Positions 1-9,356 of a DNA stretch of 64,000 bases are shown piece by piece; position 1 is the stretch's first letter, and each line of letters starts with the position of its first letter. The notes under the pieces are model-generated. The model made no database searches, had not been told where the DNA came from, and saw only the letters and a program-made list of their open reading frames with translations. The position numbers were made by a program, and so were the translations under genes. Source of the DNA: Endozoicomonas montiporae CL-33 (lineage in GTDB: Bacteria; Pseudomonadota; Gammaproteobacteria; Pseudomonadales; Endozoicomonadaceae); NCBI RefSeq assembly GCF_001583435.1, contig NZ_CP013251.1, forward strand, positions 3,175,215 through 3,239,214. Direction: 5' to 3'.

Positions 1-540
1 CTGCGAGCTGTCTGCCTGTTACCGGACCGGCTGACAACCCTTGAAGTGTCTGTTCCGTGAGTGCCGTATGCAATGCCAGCCCCAACAACATTCGCGAAAC
101 CAGTTCAGCATTAGTAGCCGAAGATACAGCGCCGCTGTCCACCAGCTGTTCAAAACGTTTCTTTAACAATTCTCGTGCCCGAACAAACCGCTCTTCCTTC
201 TGAAATGCCTGAGCATCCGGGGACTGTAATTGAAAGACGGCATAAAAGGGCAGAACCATCCGGTAAAAGTCTGTTGCGCTGCTGTATACATTCTCCAGCC
301 AGTCTTCCAGCTTTTCAGCACTGTCTTCAATGCATTCAATTAAACGACGCTGCTCAGGCAGATGGTGACTGATCAGGGCTGCTATCAGCCCCGCCTTGTC
401 ACCAAAATTATTAAAAACACTGGCTTCCGTTACTCCGGCCTGTTCTGCAATACGACGGGTTGTTAATGCCTGCGCACCACCTGAACTGTAGAGTTGCTGA
501 GCAGCCAGCAGAATTTTTCCCTGACTCTGGGTCTTGCCAT
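1..540 (-). pseudogene. TetR-family regulator, frameshifted and running off the left edge
   Basis: An ATG at 540 opens MARPRVREK, the usual TetR N-terminus, but the frame stops after about 25 codons. From about 511 downward another frame reads KILLAAQQLYSSGGAQALTT and then RRIAEQAGVTEASVFNNFGD, a standard TetR helix-turn-helix, and stays open to position 1. The two frames meet at a run of five T on the plus strand (514-518); six would restore a single frame. In the main frame a TGA lies just upstream and no ATG, GTG or TTG start precedes the HTH. It lies 29 bp downstream of the lipoprotein gene on the same strand, so it was probably co-transcribed. Either a true pseudogene or a homopolymer sequencing error; the sequence alone cannot decide. 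The C-terminal ligand domain continues outside the window. Confidence 0.8.
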
Positions 541-569
541 GACATCAGCTCCTGCTACACGCTCGGCTT

Positions 570-2165
570 TTACAGGCTGCCGGTTACTATGGATTCAGGT
601 TCCGGCTCATCCCAGACCGCCACCAGCCCCATCAGCGTTCCCACATACAAAGTGCCATCAGGCCCAATGGTTATGGGTGCCCAGTTATTGTCAAACGCCT
701 TACCCGATCCGGTGCGAACCTTGAATCGGGTCTCACCGGTTTCCAGACTAATGGCTGTGACATACCACACCACTTCACCACTGTCAGGCTGTTGCTCAAA
801 GGTATAAACATAAACAAGCCCGTTACCGGCCGACAGCTTTGGCACCACCGAAGGAACTTTCTCCTTTGAGTGCCAGACCAGATCACAACCCGATTCGTCC
901 TCACGTACATCAATACGGCTGACACCACCCCGAATAGCCGACCAGTCTTTCTGTTGATAGGCATTGGAGTAACCCGCATTGTTTTCAATAATAATGCTGC
1001 GATTAAAACCAATCATCGAATTGTCGGTAGCCGAAAAACCTTGTTCAAACAGTGGCACTGAACAGATCAGCCGTTCGCCATTGAATGTTGGCTGACGACG
1101 ATAGACTAATAAATTGATCTGCCCATCGGCATTATCAGTAATGGTGACATACTCTTCACCCAACAAGGTCGGCGTGGTGCCGGAGCCCTGATTAATAGAA
1201 CCCACTTTCCTTTCACTGCCACGGTCGTAGGCTTCACGCCACATGATTTCAGGTTTGCCATAAAGGTCAGTGGTCAGGGCATACATGGCATGATCGCTAA
1301 CAATGTAAACGGCCTCAGGAGCCACTGAAAAGCCATTCTGTATCTCTTCACCTTCCAGATGGATGTTTTTGACACGCCCTGTATTGGAATTCAGGGTGCC
1401 AATGCGTCCCTTCCGGGTAACCCACCAGATTAAACCCTGCTTGTCAGGCATTACTGCCGTTATGGGGTCACACTCACCAGACGGAAACCAGTTACCCCAG
1501 TCCTGACAATCGTTGGGCACCTGTTTACTCAGATCCCAGCTGCCATCCAGAGAAAACTGCCATTGACCATCAGGCTGTTGATAATGGCTGAGGCGGACAA
1601 TACGCTGTTGGCTGTCTGCCAGCACCACACGATCCTGATCATCCAGATAGTAATAGGCTCCGCCGGAACTGTCGGTCATCACAATGGATTTATCCATATT
1701 CACCAGCGCCTGAAAAGTACTGGGCCTGCCTGGCAGCTTAAAGACTGCCAGCGACTCCAGCGTTCTCGGTGCCAGCAGCTCAATGCGAAAGCCCGCCAGC
1801 GAGGCGCACAGTGCCAACAACTGACCCTGTTGGTTAAACGTGATGGTGGCACACATGCCCGCACCCAGTCTGGAACCGCGACGAGTCTGCATCTGTGGAT
1901 TGATTCCCAGTGGACCGGCAGCCATATGTACATCGGAGTTGAAGCCATCGCCATGAATGGTGCTGGCTCCATGACCGGCCATAAAAGGGTGCTGACTGAC
2001 GAGGGTTTCTACCGGGTTAGCCCGGGCAGCCACACCAATAAAGGCAGTTCCTCCAGTTCCTTCACTGACAATGGTTTTGGGTTGCTGGGGCGGTTGACCA
2101 CAGGCTGCCAGTAAGAGGCTGACAAGGAATATCCACAACGTTTTGGGGAATGAACAGAGTGCCAT
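570..2165 (-). CDS. Beta-propeller-like outer lipoprotein, function unknown
   Basis: 531 residues. The N-terminus is a lipoprotein signal: basic start, hydrophobic stretch FLVSLLLAAC, lipobox LAAC with Cys22 as the acylated residue, then GQPPQQP. The mature part has repeated short blocks such as DKQGLIWWVTRKGRIGTLNS and GPDGTLYVGTLMGLVAVWDE, the style of PQQ/WD-like beta-propeller blades, suggesting a surface or periplasmic scaffold. I recognise no catalytic motif. An AGG precedes the ATG. It is transcribed divergently from the Ppx/GppA-like gene across about 155 bp and is followed closely by the broken TetR gene. Specific function unknown. Confidence 0.75.
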   Translation of the reverse strand: MALCSFPKTLWIFLVSLLLAACGQPPQQPKTIVSEGTGGTAFIGVAARANPVETLVSQHPFMAGHGASTIHGDGFNSDVHMAAGPLGINPQMQTRRGSRLGAGMCATITFNQQGQLLALCASLAGFRIELLAPRTLESLAVFKLPGRPSTFQALVNMDKSIVMTDSSGGAYYYLDDQDRVVLADSQQRIVRLSHYQQPDGQWQFSLDGSWDLSKQVPNDCQDWGNWFPSGECDPITAVMPDKQGLIWWVTRKGRIGTLNSNTGRVKNIHLEGEEIQNGFSVAPEAVYIVSDHAMYALTTDLYGKPEIMWREAYDRGSERKVGSINQGSGTTPTLLGEEYVTITDNADGQINLLVYRRQPTFNGERLICSVPLFEQGFSATDNSMIGFNRSIIIENNAGYSNAYQQKDWSAIRGGVSRIDVREDESGCDLVWHSKEKVPSVVPKLSAGNGLVYVYTFEQQPDSGEVVWYVTAISLETGETRFKVRTGSGKAFDNNWAPITIGPDGTLYVGTLMGLVAVWDEPEPESIVTGSL

Positions 2166-2320
2166 TTCGAACCTTTTTTATTGTTTTTATTGCATCACTA
2201 TAAAAACGAAATGGAAGGGCAACCTACTCCATTTGGACAAGAAGACATCTACCTGCTCAGCCAGTATTAACAAGCAACCCGTTTTGCCGACAACTCCTTT
2301 GATTGCCCAAAGGAGTCATT

Positions 2321-3403
2321 ATGAAACGCGCCCTTATCAGCCTTTTACTGACATTCGCCAGCTTTACTGCCACAAACCTGCTCGCCAGAGACAGCGTTGA
2401 AAGGCGACTGGTTATTGAAGTTGGCTCCAGTGCCATCAAATACGCCATTGCCGATGTCAACAGTAGCACTGATACCATTCTCGAAATAAAAGATCAGGAC
2501 AGCATTGCTTTTCGCTTACACGACAACGTGTTGAATAATGACAAACGCATTATTGATTCAGCCACACTGAACGCTATCTCGGATATTTTTCTAAGACTGA
2601 AAGACAAGGCCAGTTATTATCACACCCGCCATATTAAAGTGGTGGCCACAGAAGCTGTCCGGATTGCCAGCAACAGGGTCGAGGTTGAGTCGTTACTTCA
2701 GGGAAAAACCGGTTTTGTGATGCAGGTTCTGAGCCAAGATGACGAAGACCGGATGGATTATTTCACCGCTCTGCGTGTCAGCAAAAAGCCCGGCAAACCC
2801 ATTGTCTGGGATATAGGCAACAACAGCTACCAGCTGATTGCCAGTGACTCTGAGGCAAACTCTTCCGGATACAACCACCTCGCTTACAAGGGTGATTATG
2901 GCTCCCGGTCATTTTTCCGTTATCTGCTGGAAGTGGTTCAGGGCAAGAGTCTTGAGGAGAACAGCAACCTGCACCCACTGACCAGAAACGAATACAAAGA
3001 AGCCCTCAGGTTTGCTCACCATCTGGCGGAAAGAACACCGAAAATGATCCAATCACAAATCGCCAGAAATAATGGCGAGGTGGTGGCTATCGGCAGCCTG
3101 TTTCAATACAGTCTGCTGGAAGCAATAAAGGCCGAGCCCGATCAACTTCAGGTTACGCAGAACGAAGTAAAAAGATTTATTGAGCGTGCTCTGGAGCTGG
3201 AAGAGACGGAACACCACAAAGATAGCAAAGAACTGCAGCTTAACCGGCTGGGATTTCGTCAGCATGAAGGCTTTTCCCATTTGACGCTGTCCAACGCCAT
3301 CATGGTATACGGTTTTATGCAGGAACTGGGCATTCTCAGCCTGACCGTGGCAGACCGCACCAGCACCGACAGCATTCTGGAGTACAGCCCGTTTTGGCAG
3401 TAG
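2321..3403 (+). CDS. Exported Ppx/GppA-like phosphatase-fold protein
   Basis: 360 residues from the ATG at 2321, chosen over the in-frame TTG at 2303 because AGGAG at 2311-2315 is well spaced. Residues 1-22 look like a Sec signal peptide ending NLLA. The mature part carries ASKHA-fold signatures of exopolyphosphatase/GppA proteins: VIEVGSSAIKYAIADV (phosphate 1), VATEAVRIASNR, and IVWDIGNNSYQLIA (phosphate 2). Known Ppx and GppA are cytoplasmic and about 500 residues with an extra C-terminal domain; this one is shorter and apparently exported. The usual DIGSNS and DIGGGS motifs are altered to EVGSSA and DIGNNS, so activity on polyphosphate or pppGpp is uncertain. Confidence 0.75.
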   Translation: MKRALISLLLTFASFTATNLLARDSVERRLVIEVGSSAIKYAIADVNSSTDTILEIKDQDSIAFRLHDNVLNNDKRIIDSATLNAISDIFLRLKDKASYYHTRHIKVVATEAVRIASNRVEVESLLQGKTGFVMQVLSQDDEDRMDYFTALRVSKKPGKPIVWDIGNNSYQLIASDSEANSSGYNHLAYKGDYGSRSFFRYLLEVVQGKSLEENSNLHPLTRNEYKEALRFAHHLAERTPKMIQSQIARNNGEVVAIGSLFQYSLLEAIKAEPDQLQVTQNEVKRFIERALELEETEHHKDSKELQLNRLGFRQHEGFSHLTLSNAIMVYGFMQELGILSLTVADRTSTDSILEYSPFWQ

Positions 3404-3434
3404 ACGGACTGTACTCAGGATCAGCCGCTTTTCT

Positions 3435-4202
3435 CTACTTCAGCATCAAACTGATCTGACGGACTAACCGGTCACGAATCATATCAGTATCCAGTTCATC
3501 ACCAGACTGAACCATACTCTGGTATTCAACCTGCATAATGACCGCTGCAAATAACTGAGCGTCAATGGCAGGCTGTTCAGAGCCAACACGTCCGAAAAAG
3601 CTTTCCAGACTGTTCAGCAGATAAGACTGGTGATTAAACGCCACCGGACGCAGGTTTTCATTACGCAGGCATTCCAGCTGGAACGAACGCTCTGCAATCA
3701 GGTAATCCCGATGATCTTTCAGCTGAGCCACAATGTAATGCACCGCCAGATCGACCATTTTTCCGACGAATACCTGCCGGACTTCCTGACTCAGGCAGGC
3801 CGGATGCTGTCCATCAAGCAAAGCCAGAGCTTCCTGCAGCTTGGTATCAGACTCTTCCCAGAAGGCTTTGAATTTTTCAGCACCCATTTCTACAAATAGG
3901 GTAAAAGTGTCTGTAATCAGGTCTGAAATATCCTTGAAGTAATACGTGGTGGCTGACAAGGGAACATCAGCTTCCTTGGCAACCGCACGGTGACGTACAC
4001 CCCGGACACCATCGCGCACAACAATGCGCAGTGCCGCTTCAAGAATAATGCGCCGACGCTGTTCACTGGTAGCGCGACTGGTTTTTCGCCCCTGATACTT
4101 CAGGGCTTCATTTCCATTTGACGATCCGCTGGAGGAGGTTCCATTGGCTTTACGGGCCTGAGAAAGAGAGTCGCTCACTACTTCACAGTTCGTTTCTTCC
4201 AT
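3435..4202 (-). CDS. TetR/AcrR-family transcriptional regulator
   Basis: 255 residues. After a low-complexity Ser/Asn/Gly tail of about 45 residues comes a TetR DNA-binding domain: RRRIILEAALRIVVRDGVRG, then RHRAVAKEADVPLSATTYYF, where the HTH is followed by the characteristic YYF. The C-terminal two thirds form a helical ligand-binding domain of no recognisable subclass. The gene converges on the Ppx/GppA-like gene with about 30 bp between stops, and nothing upstream shows its target. The N-terminal tail is unusual for the family; no internal start with a better ribosome site is obvious. Confidence 0.85.
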   Translation of the reverse strand: MEETNCEVVSDSLSQARKANGTSSSGSSNGNEALKYQGRKTSRATSEQRRRIILEAALRIVVRDGVRGVRHRAVAKEADVPLSATTYYFKDISDLITDTFTLFVEMGAEKFKAFWEESDTKLQEALALLDGQHPACLSQEVRQVFVGKMVDLAVHYIVAQLKDHRDYLIAERSFQLECLRNENLRPVAFNHQSYLLNSLESFFGRVGSEQPAIDAQLFAAVIMQVEYQSMVQSGDELDTDMIRDRLVRQISLMLK

Positions 4203-4557
4203 TTGGAAATGCCTTATACCGTTTAACCATTCTGTTCAAATAAGACCTCACTAGACCTGCATTACAGATAAATGCACGGACAGTGATGACCTGATCGATT
4301 TATTGTTGTGTTGCAATACCTGTATTCAGGCACTGCTGAACATCTCATGCCCTCATAAAAAGCCGACTAAAGGTAACCACGACTGCCTCTGAGAGTGAGA
4401 TGGTGAAGGAGTATAGAATCTAAACGGCACTTATGCCCAAAGTTCGTTCATCTGGCTGCCTCAGAGCTATTTTATTAACGATTCCAAAAGTCTCAGGAGC
4501 CTTTTATTCAGCTATCTTAAGCGAGTCTCCGGAACTACTCTGATCGAGGGGATAACC
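4203..4557. other. Intergenic region between divergent TetR and SnoaL-like genes
   Basis: About 355 bp without a convincing gene. It must hold the promoters of both flanking genes. I could not pick out a clear operator, hairpin or repeat. A purine-rich GAGGGG at about 4545-4550 is the ribosome site of the downstream gene. Confidence 0.5.
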
Positions 4558-4971
4558 ATGAAAGACACAGCTATGAGCCATGCAGAAAAACTTGGCCTGC
4601 TCAGGGGAGCCTTGCTGGAAGTGCTTGGCAACCACGATGCCACCAAGGTGGGTGATTATTTTACCGATGATGCGGTCATCATAATCAATGAAAAGCGACT
4701 GGAAGGGAAACAGCAGATTTCTGACCGGCTGAACTGGATCAGAGCCAATACCGGCAATATATCAGTCACGATCCACCGGGCATTTTTCCATGAAAATCAA
4801 GGATTTGACCATCACACCACTGAAGCGGTTACAGCGGATGGCGAACCGGTCACGTTTAAAATATTTGGTTATTGCGAACTGCGTGACGGCAAAATATGCC
4901 TGTATGAAGACGTAACGATACAGACTGCAGGCAAAGAAGCCATGCATGTCGCGACTTCTAGCCGAATATAA
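4558..4971 (+). CDS. SnoaL-like / NTF2-fold protein
   Basis: 137 residues. Layout matches the small SnoaL/NTF2-like cone-fold family: N-terminal helix (LLRGALLEVLGNHDATKVGD), YFTDDAVII, then GKQQISDRLNWI, and C-terminal strands ending in FGYCELRDGKICLYEDVTIQ. Members are isomerases, hydratases or ligand carriers; substrate cannot be read here. Start at 4558 is supported by GAGGGG about 8 bp upstream; a second ATG at 4573 is possible. The gene stands alone, upstream of the IS1-type element. Confidence 0.75.
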   Translation: MKDTAMSHAEKLGLLRGALLEVLGNHDATKVGDYFTDDAVIIINEKRLEGKQQISDRLNWIRANTGNISVTIHRAFFHENQGFDHHTTEAVTADGEPVTFKIFGYCELRDGKICLYEDVTIQTAGKEAMHVATSSRI

Positions 4972-5039
4972 AAGCACCCGAATAAAGAAGTACTCGGACA
5001 TAAAAGAGCTTTTTCAGCTTTAGAAGGGATTAAAGAACC

Positions 5040-5894
5040 GGTAGTGGCACAGTTCTGTGATTCTAGCCCTGTCTGCTAAAATACGACATTCGGCAACTTT
5101 GAAAAATGCGGTTTAAAAATGTGCCTTACGCAAGTCCTCTGTACAACATGTGGCAGTAACCAAGTTCGGCCTTTCGGATACAGCACTCATGATGTTCCAC
5201 GATACTATTGCTGTAATGACAAATGTGAAATCAAAACCTTCATGCTTGAATATCGCTACAAGGCCTGTGAGCCTGGCGTTAAAGAAAAAATCATCGATAT
5301 GGCAATAAATGGCAGCGGAATCAGGGATACAAGTAAAGTACTCGGAATAAGCAAGACAACAGTAATAAAGACTCTAAAAAAAAAGAAAGCGGTCTGGTAA
5401 AGGTCAACCCAAATATTCAAACTATTGATCTCAAGTCAGATGCAATTATTCATGTAGGGCTTGTCTGCCAAGAGGCTGAGCTAGATGAGCAGTGGTCGTA
5501 TGTTCATGATAAATCGAACCAACGCTGGCTTTGGTATGCTGTTGATCACGCTACAAATACCGTGCTTGCTTATGTTTTCGGAAAACGGAAAGATGAAGTT
5601 TTTAAAGAACTCAAAACACTTCTGAAGCCATTTGGTATTAATAAATTTTACACCGATGATTGGGGAGCCTATGAGCGACACCTTGATGAAAACATGCATA
5701 TTATTGGTAAAGCAAACACTCAGAAGATAGAGCGTAAAAACCTTAATTTTCGGACTTGGATTAAACGGTTGGCCAGAAAGACAATTTGTTTTTCAAAGCT
5801 CGAAAAGATGCACGATATTGTTATTGGATTATTGATTAATAAAGTTGAGTTTGGGGTCAATATTCACGCGATATAACAGTTCTGGCCCACTACC
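5040..5894 (+). mobile_element. Complete IS1-family insertion sequence
   Basis: 855 bp bounded by imperfect inverted repeats: left begins GGTAGTGGCACAGTTCTGTG, right end read inward is GGTAGTGGGCCAGAACTGTT. The 8 bp AAAGAACC occurs directly outside both ends (5032-5039 and 5895-5902), a target duplication of the length typical for IS1. It carries insA and insB in IS1 order. It landed between the SnoaL-like gene and the 3' side of lysS, apparently without breaking a gene. Intact ends, duplication and open frames suggest recent activity. Confidence 0.93.
5119..5876 (+). CDS. insAB': IS1 InsAB' transposase by programmed -1 frameshift
   Basis: The first frame, 5119-5400, is InsA (93 residues) with Cys pairs CTTCGSNQ and CCNDKC and an HTH (GSGIRDTSKVLGISKTTVIK). 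The InsB frame is open without a stop through the A tract at 5376-5384 (nine A) and lies in the -1 frame, as in IS1, where ribosomes slip on an A tract to make the InsAB' fusion. The InsB part holds the DDE-type catalytic region: DEQWSYV, then YTDDWGAYERHL, then a C-terminal Glu in KLEKMHD. InsA alone normally represses transposition. Both parts appear intact. Confidence 0.9.
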
Positions 5895-5942
5895 AAAGAA
5901 CCGATACAGCTGGCCAACCCTGACCAGCTGTACCGAAAGGCA

Positions 5943-7436
5943 TTATACCTGTGGACGCATGTGTGGGAACAACAGCACGTCACGAATAGAAGGCGCATCG
6001 GTAAACAGCATCACCAGACGGTCAATACCAATACCTTCACCGGCCGTTGGTGGCAGGCCATATTCCAGCGCATTGATGTAGTCTGCATCGTAGTGCATGG
6101 CTTCATCATCACCGGCATCCTTTTCAGCCACTTGCTGACGGAAACGCTCCGCCTGATCTTCCGCATCGTTCAACTCGGAGAAGCCGTTGGCAATTTCACG
6201 ACCGCCGACAAAGAACTCAAAACGGTCCGTCACAAACGGGTCTTCATCACTGCGACGAGCCAGCGGAGAGACTTCCGTTGGGTACTTGGTGATGAAGGTT
6301 GGGTCCATCAGGCGATGTTCAACGGTTTCTTCGAAAATCTCGATCTGGATTTTGCCCAGACCCCAGATGTCTTTCACTTCGATGCCCAGTTTCTTAGCCA
6401 CTGCCGTCGCAGATTCGATGTTATCGATGTCCGCTGCCGTCAGCTCAGGGTTGAAATGCAGAATGGACTCGAATACCGACATGCGGGCGAAAGGCTTGCC
6501 GAAGTCCAGCTCATTACCCTGATAGGTCACTTTGGTGCTACCGGTCACGTCTTCCGCCAGCAGACGGAACAGCGTTTCGGTATGATCCATCAGGTCAATG
6601 TAATCCGCATACGCCTGATAGAACTCAATCATGGTGAATTCAGGGTTGTGGCGGGTAGACAGACCTTCGTTACGGAAGTTACGGTTAATCTCGAACACAC
6701 GCTCAAAACCACCCACAACCAGACGCTTCAGGTACAGTTCCGGTGCGATACGCAGGAACATATCCATATCCAGAGCGTTGTGATGGGTCACAAACGGACG
6801 CGCTGTGGCGCCACCCGGAATGGTCTGCAGCATTGGCGTTTCTACTTCCATGTAGTCATTCTTGTGGAAGTAGTCACGGATCACCTGAATGATACGGGAG
6901 CGCACGCGGAACGCATCGCGGGACTCATCGTTCATGATCAGATCCACGTAACGCTGGCGGTAGCGCATTTCCGTGTCGGTCAGACCTTTGTGCTTATCAG
7001 GCAACGGACGCAGGGATTTGGTCAGCAGTTCAACACCTTCCATATCCACATACAGATCACCTTTACCGGAGCGCTGCAGCGTACCTTCGGCACCAATGAT
7101 GTCACCCATATCCCAGGTTTTGACTTCCTTCAGGGTGTCCTTAGCCAGAACCTTGCGGTTCACGTACACCTGAATGCGACCGGATACGTCCTGGATTTCC
7201 ATGAACGCACCACGGTTCAGCATGATGCGTCCAGCCACTTTCACCTTGTGACCCGTTTCCAGCAGTTCTTCCTTACCGGCATCCTTGAACTTTTCCTGCA
7301 GGTCAGCCGCATAGGCATCACGACGAAATTTGTTCGGGAAGGCTACCCGCTCAGAGCGAATAGCAGCCAGCTTTTCACGACGCAGGGCAACCAGACGGTT
7401 CTCTTCCTGCGCGTCGATCATTTGTTCTTCAGACAT
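5943..7436 (-). CDS. lysS: Lysyl-tRNA synthetase (class II)
   Basis: 497 residues, normal for bacterial LysRS. N-terminal OB-fold anticodon-binding domain ([20 protein letters not shown]) followed by the class II catalytic core: motif 2 with [20 protein letters not shown] and motif 3 near the C-terminus with [14 protein letters not shown]. It charges tRNA-Lys in the cytoplasm. It follows prfB by 46 bp on the same strand, the prfB-lysS arrangement known from E. coli, so the two are probably one operon. A short inverted repeat (TACAGCTGG/CCAGCTGTA, about 5904-5932) just beyond the stop may be part of its terminator; the IS1 insertion lies immediately past it. Confidence 0.97.
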   Translation of the reverse strand: MSEEQMIDAQEENRLVALRREKLAAIRSERVAFPNKFRRDAYAADLQEKFKDAGKEELLETGHKVKVAGRIMLNRGAFMEIQDVSGRIQVYVNRKVLAKDTLKEVKTWDMGDIIGAEGTLQRSGKGDLYVDMEGVELLTKSLRPLPDKHKGLTDTEMRYRQRYVDLIMNDESRDAFRVRSRIIQVIRDYFHKNDYMEVETPMLQTIPGGATARPFVTHHNALDMDMFLRIAPELYLKRLVVGGFERVFEINRNFRNEGLSTRHNPEFTMIEFYQAYADYIDLMDHTETLFRLLAEDVTGSTKVTYQGNELDFGKPFARMSVFESILHFNPELTAADIDNIESATAVAKKLGIEVKDIWGLGKIQIEIFEETVEHRLMDPTFITKYPTEVSPLARRSDEDPFVTDRFEFFVGGREIANGFSELNDAEDQAERFRQQVAEKDAGDDEAMHYDADYINALEYGLPPTAGEGIGIDRLVMLFTDAPSIRDVLLFPHMRPQV

Positions 7437-7482
7437 TGCCTTACCAAAAAATTTTCCAAAAAGTCTTGCAAAAAGGTAACGA

Positions 7483-8581
7483 TTACAGCCCCTGCTTCAG
7501 GCTGGCCTCGATAAACTTGTCCAGATCCCCGTCCAGAACGGCCTGCGTGTTGCGGGTCTCAACGTTGGTACGCAAATCCTTGATGCGGGAATCGTCCAGC
7601 ACGTAGGAACGAATCTGGCTACCCCAGCCAATATCCGACTTGGTATCTTCCAGCGCCTGGGCATCGGCAGTACGCTTCTGCATTTCCTGCTCATACAGCT
7701 TCGCTTTCAGCTGCTGCATCGCCTTATCTTTGTTCTGGTGCTGGGAACGCTGGTTCTGGCACTGCACCACAATACCGCTGGGCTCGTGGGTAATACGCAC
7801 CGCCGAGTCAGTGGTGTTTACGTGCTGACCACCCGCACCACTGGAACGGTAAGTATCGATTCGCAGATCAGCCGGATTGATTTCAATTTCGACATTGTCA
7901 TCAATTTCCGGAGACACAAACACCGAAGAGAACGAGGTATGGCGACGATTACCGGAATCAAATGGAGACTTACGTACCAGACGATGTACACCCGTTTCAG
8001 TGCGCAGCCAGCCAAAGGCGTATTCACCGGAGAACTGAACGGTTGCGGACTTAATGCCTGCCACATCACCGGCAGAGACTTCAATAATCTCGGTTTTGAA
8101 GCCTTTCTGTTCACCCCAACGCAGGTACATGCGCAACATCATGTTGGCCCAGTCCTGAGCCTCTGTACCACCGGAGCCGGACTGGATGTCCAGATAAGCG
8201 TTGTTCGGGTCCATTTCGCCGGAGAACATACGCTTGAATTCCAGAATTTCAAGCTTCCGGGTCAGTTCGTCCAGCTCTTCCACCACACTGTCTACACCCT
8301 CTTCATCCTGCTCTTCCACGGACATATCAAGCAATTCCGTGGAATCTTCCAGACCCGAGGTCATGGCATCGATGGTGGAAACAATACCTTCCAGAATGGA
8401 ACGCTCTTTACCGAGCGCCTGAGCGCGTTCCGGTTCGTTCCACACATCCGGATCTTCCAGTTCCCGCTCTACTTCCTGCAACCGTTCGCTCTTGTGAGCG
8501 TAGTCAAAGATACCCCCTAAGCACGTCCGTACGTGCCGTCAGGTCTTTAATACGTTCCTTGATTGGATTAACTTCAAGCAT
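7483..8581 (-). CDS. prfB: Peptide chain release factor 2 with programmed +1 frameshift
   Basis: Reads stop codons UAA and UGA. Zero frame starts at the ATG at 8581 ([20 protein letters not shown]) and hits an in-frame TGA at codon 26; the remaining protein continues in the +1 frame ([15 protein letters not shown]). The total of 365 residues equals E. coli RF2. The SPF anticodon-like tripeptide (KSPFDSGN) and catalytic GGQ ([10 protein letters not shown]) are both present. It heads the prfB-lysS pair. Expression should be autoregulated by RF2 level through the frameshift. Confidence 0.97.
8504..8518 (-). promoter_or_regulatory. prfB +1 frameshift recoding site
   Basis: On the minus strand the sequence reads CTTAGGGGGTATCTTTGAC. 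It contains the Shine-Dalgarno-like AGGGGG (8513-8518), the slippery CTT codon and the in-frame TGA (8504-8506). This is the classical RF2 autoregulatory site: low RF2 slows termination at UGA and favours the shift. Confidence 0.97.
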
Positions 8582-8854
8582 GACTCTCTCGCTCGGTAAA
8601 TCGCTCTACTGGATATCAGTCGCCGGTTAATTAACAAGGTTGGGTGCCTGCTGACCGACGAAATAGAAAAGTTAGCCGGTTATTGTAACTGATGCGGCCA
8701 TATCTGGGAATCACCGATCTTCTCAAGCACCTGATAATCCCTATTTTTTCTGAAGCTGAACATTCATCCAGCAAATTTTGATGAATCGGGAACCTTTTAG
8801 GAACCTCTGTGTCAAAACCCGTTGCATGAGAACCAACAACAAGAGACGTTCATA

Positions 8855-9115
8855 ATGACAATGAAAAAACTGGCGGCTTTCGCCCTTCTGCTTCCCCTGA
8901 CCCTCATCAACGTTCCAGCCTTTGCCGGAGATGAAGAGCAAACTGATGAAAATAACGGTGAATGGGTACATAGCTTTGAATGGACTCTGGCTCATAACGA
9001 ACAAGAGGATGATAATCAGAGTGATTCGGAAAAGCCGAAGTCGCCTGAATTTACTCTGTCAGAAAATGATGGCGCAGAGTCTGAGGATGACTCTGGCGAG
9101 GAAGATCGTGGGTAA
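8855..9115 (+). CDS. Small acidic exported protein, unknown function
   Basis: 86 residues from the ATG at 8855; the next in-frame ATG is at 8861. Residues 1-22 are a clear signal peptide (MKKLAAFALLLPLTLINVPAFA). The mature part is strongly acidic, rich in Glu, Asp, Ser and Asn, ending ESEDDSGEEDRG, with no Cys and no known domain. A Rho-independent terminator follows, so it is a one-gene unit upstream of the tyrosine-phosphatase gene. Low-complexity acidic exported peptides may bind cations or be disordered tails; function cannot be assigned. Confidence 0.6.
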   Translation: MTMKKLAAFALLLPLTLINVPAFAGDEEQTDENNGEWVHSFEWTLAHNEQEDDNQSDSEKPKSPEFTLSENDGAESEDDSGEEDRG

Positions 9116-9130
9116 TACCATAACTTCTAA

Positions 9131-9172
9131 AAACAAGGCGGTTTATTCGAATTTGGTAGCCGCCCTGTTTTT
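9131..9172 (+). terminator. Rho-independent terminator after the acidic exported protein
   Basis: AAACAAGGCGG at 9131-9141 pairs with CCGCCCTGTTT at 9160-9170 (one mismatch), followed directly by more T. Loop of 18 bases. Confidence 0.7.
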
Positions 9173-9356
9173 CCTATAAAAATCATTCGGTTAGTCATAA
9201 TCACCTCTCTTGACGTTTTTTTATCCGTTCACACCATACAGAAATAAAACGTCAAAGCAGCCCCTCTTCATGCACTGAAGAAGTTTACCCCATGGAAAAT
9301 GTCTGACAGCGGCTTACTCTGAAATAAAGGTAAGGATGCATTAGCAGGAGTTTTCC

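Noticed and set aside
460..807. Plus-strand frames at the left edge
   Set aside because: They lie antisense to the lipoprotein and TetR genes, whose minus-strand products are recognisable.
5961..7514. Long plus-strand frame of 517 codons over lysS and the prfB end
   Set aside because: It is antisense to lysS. lysS is a full-length recognisable enzyme, and the plus frame reads His/Val/Phe-rich shadow sequence without domains.
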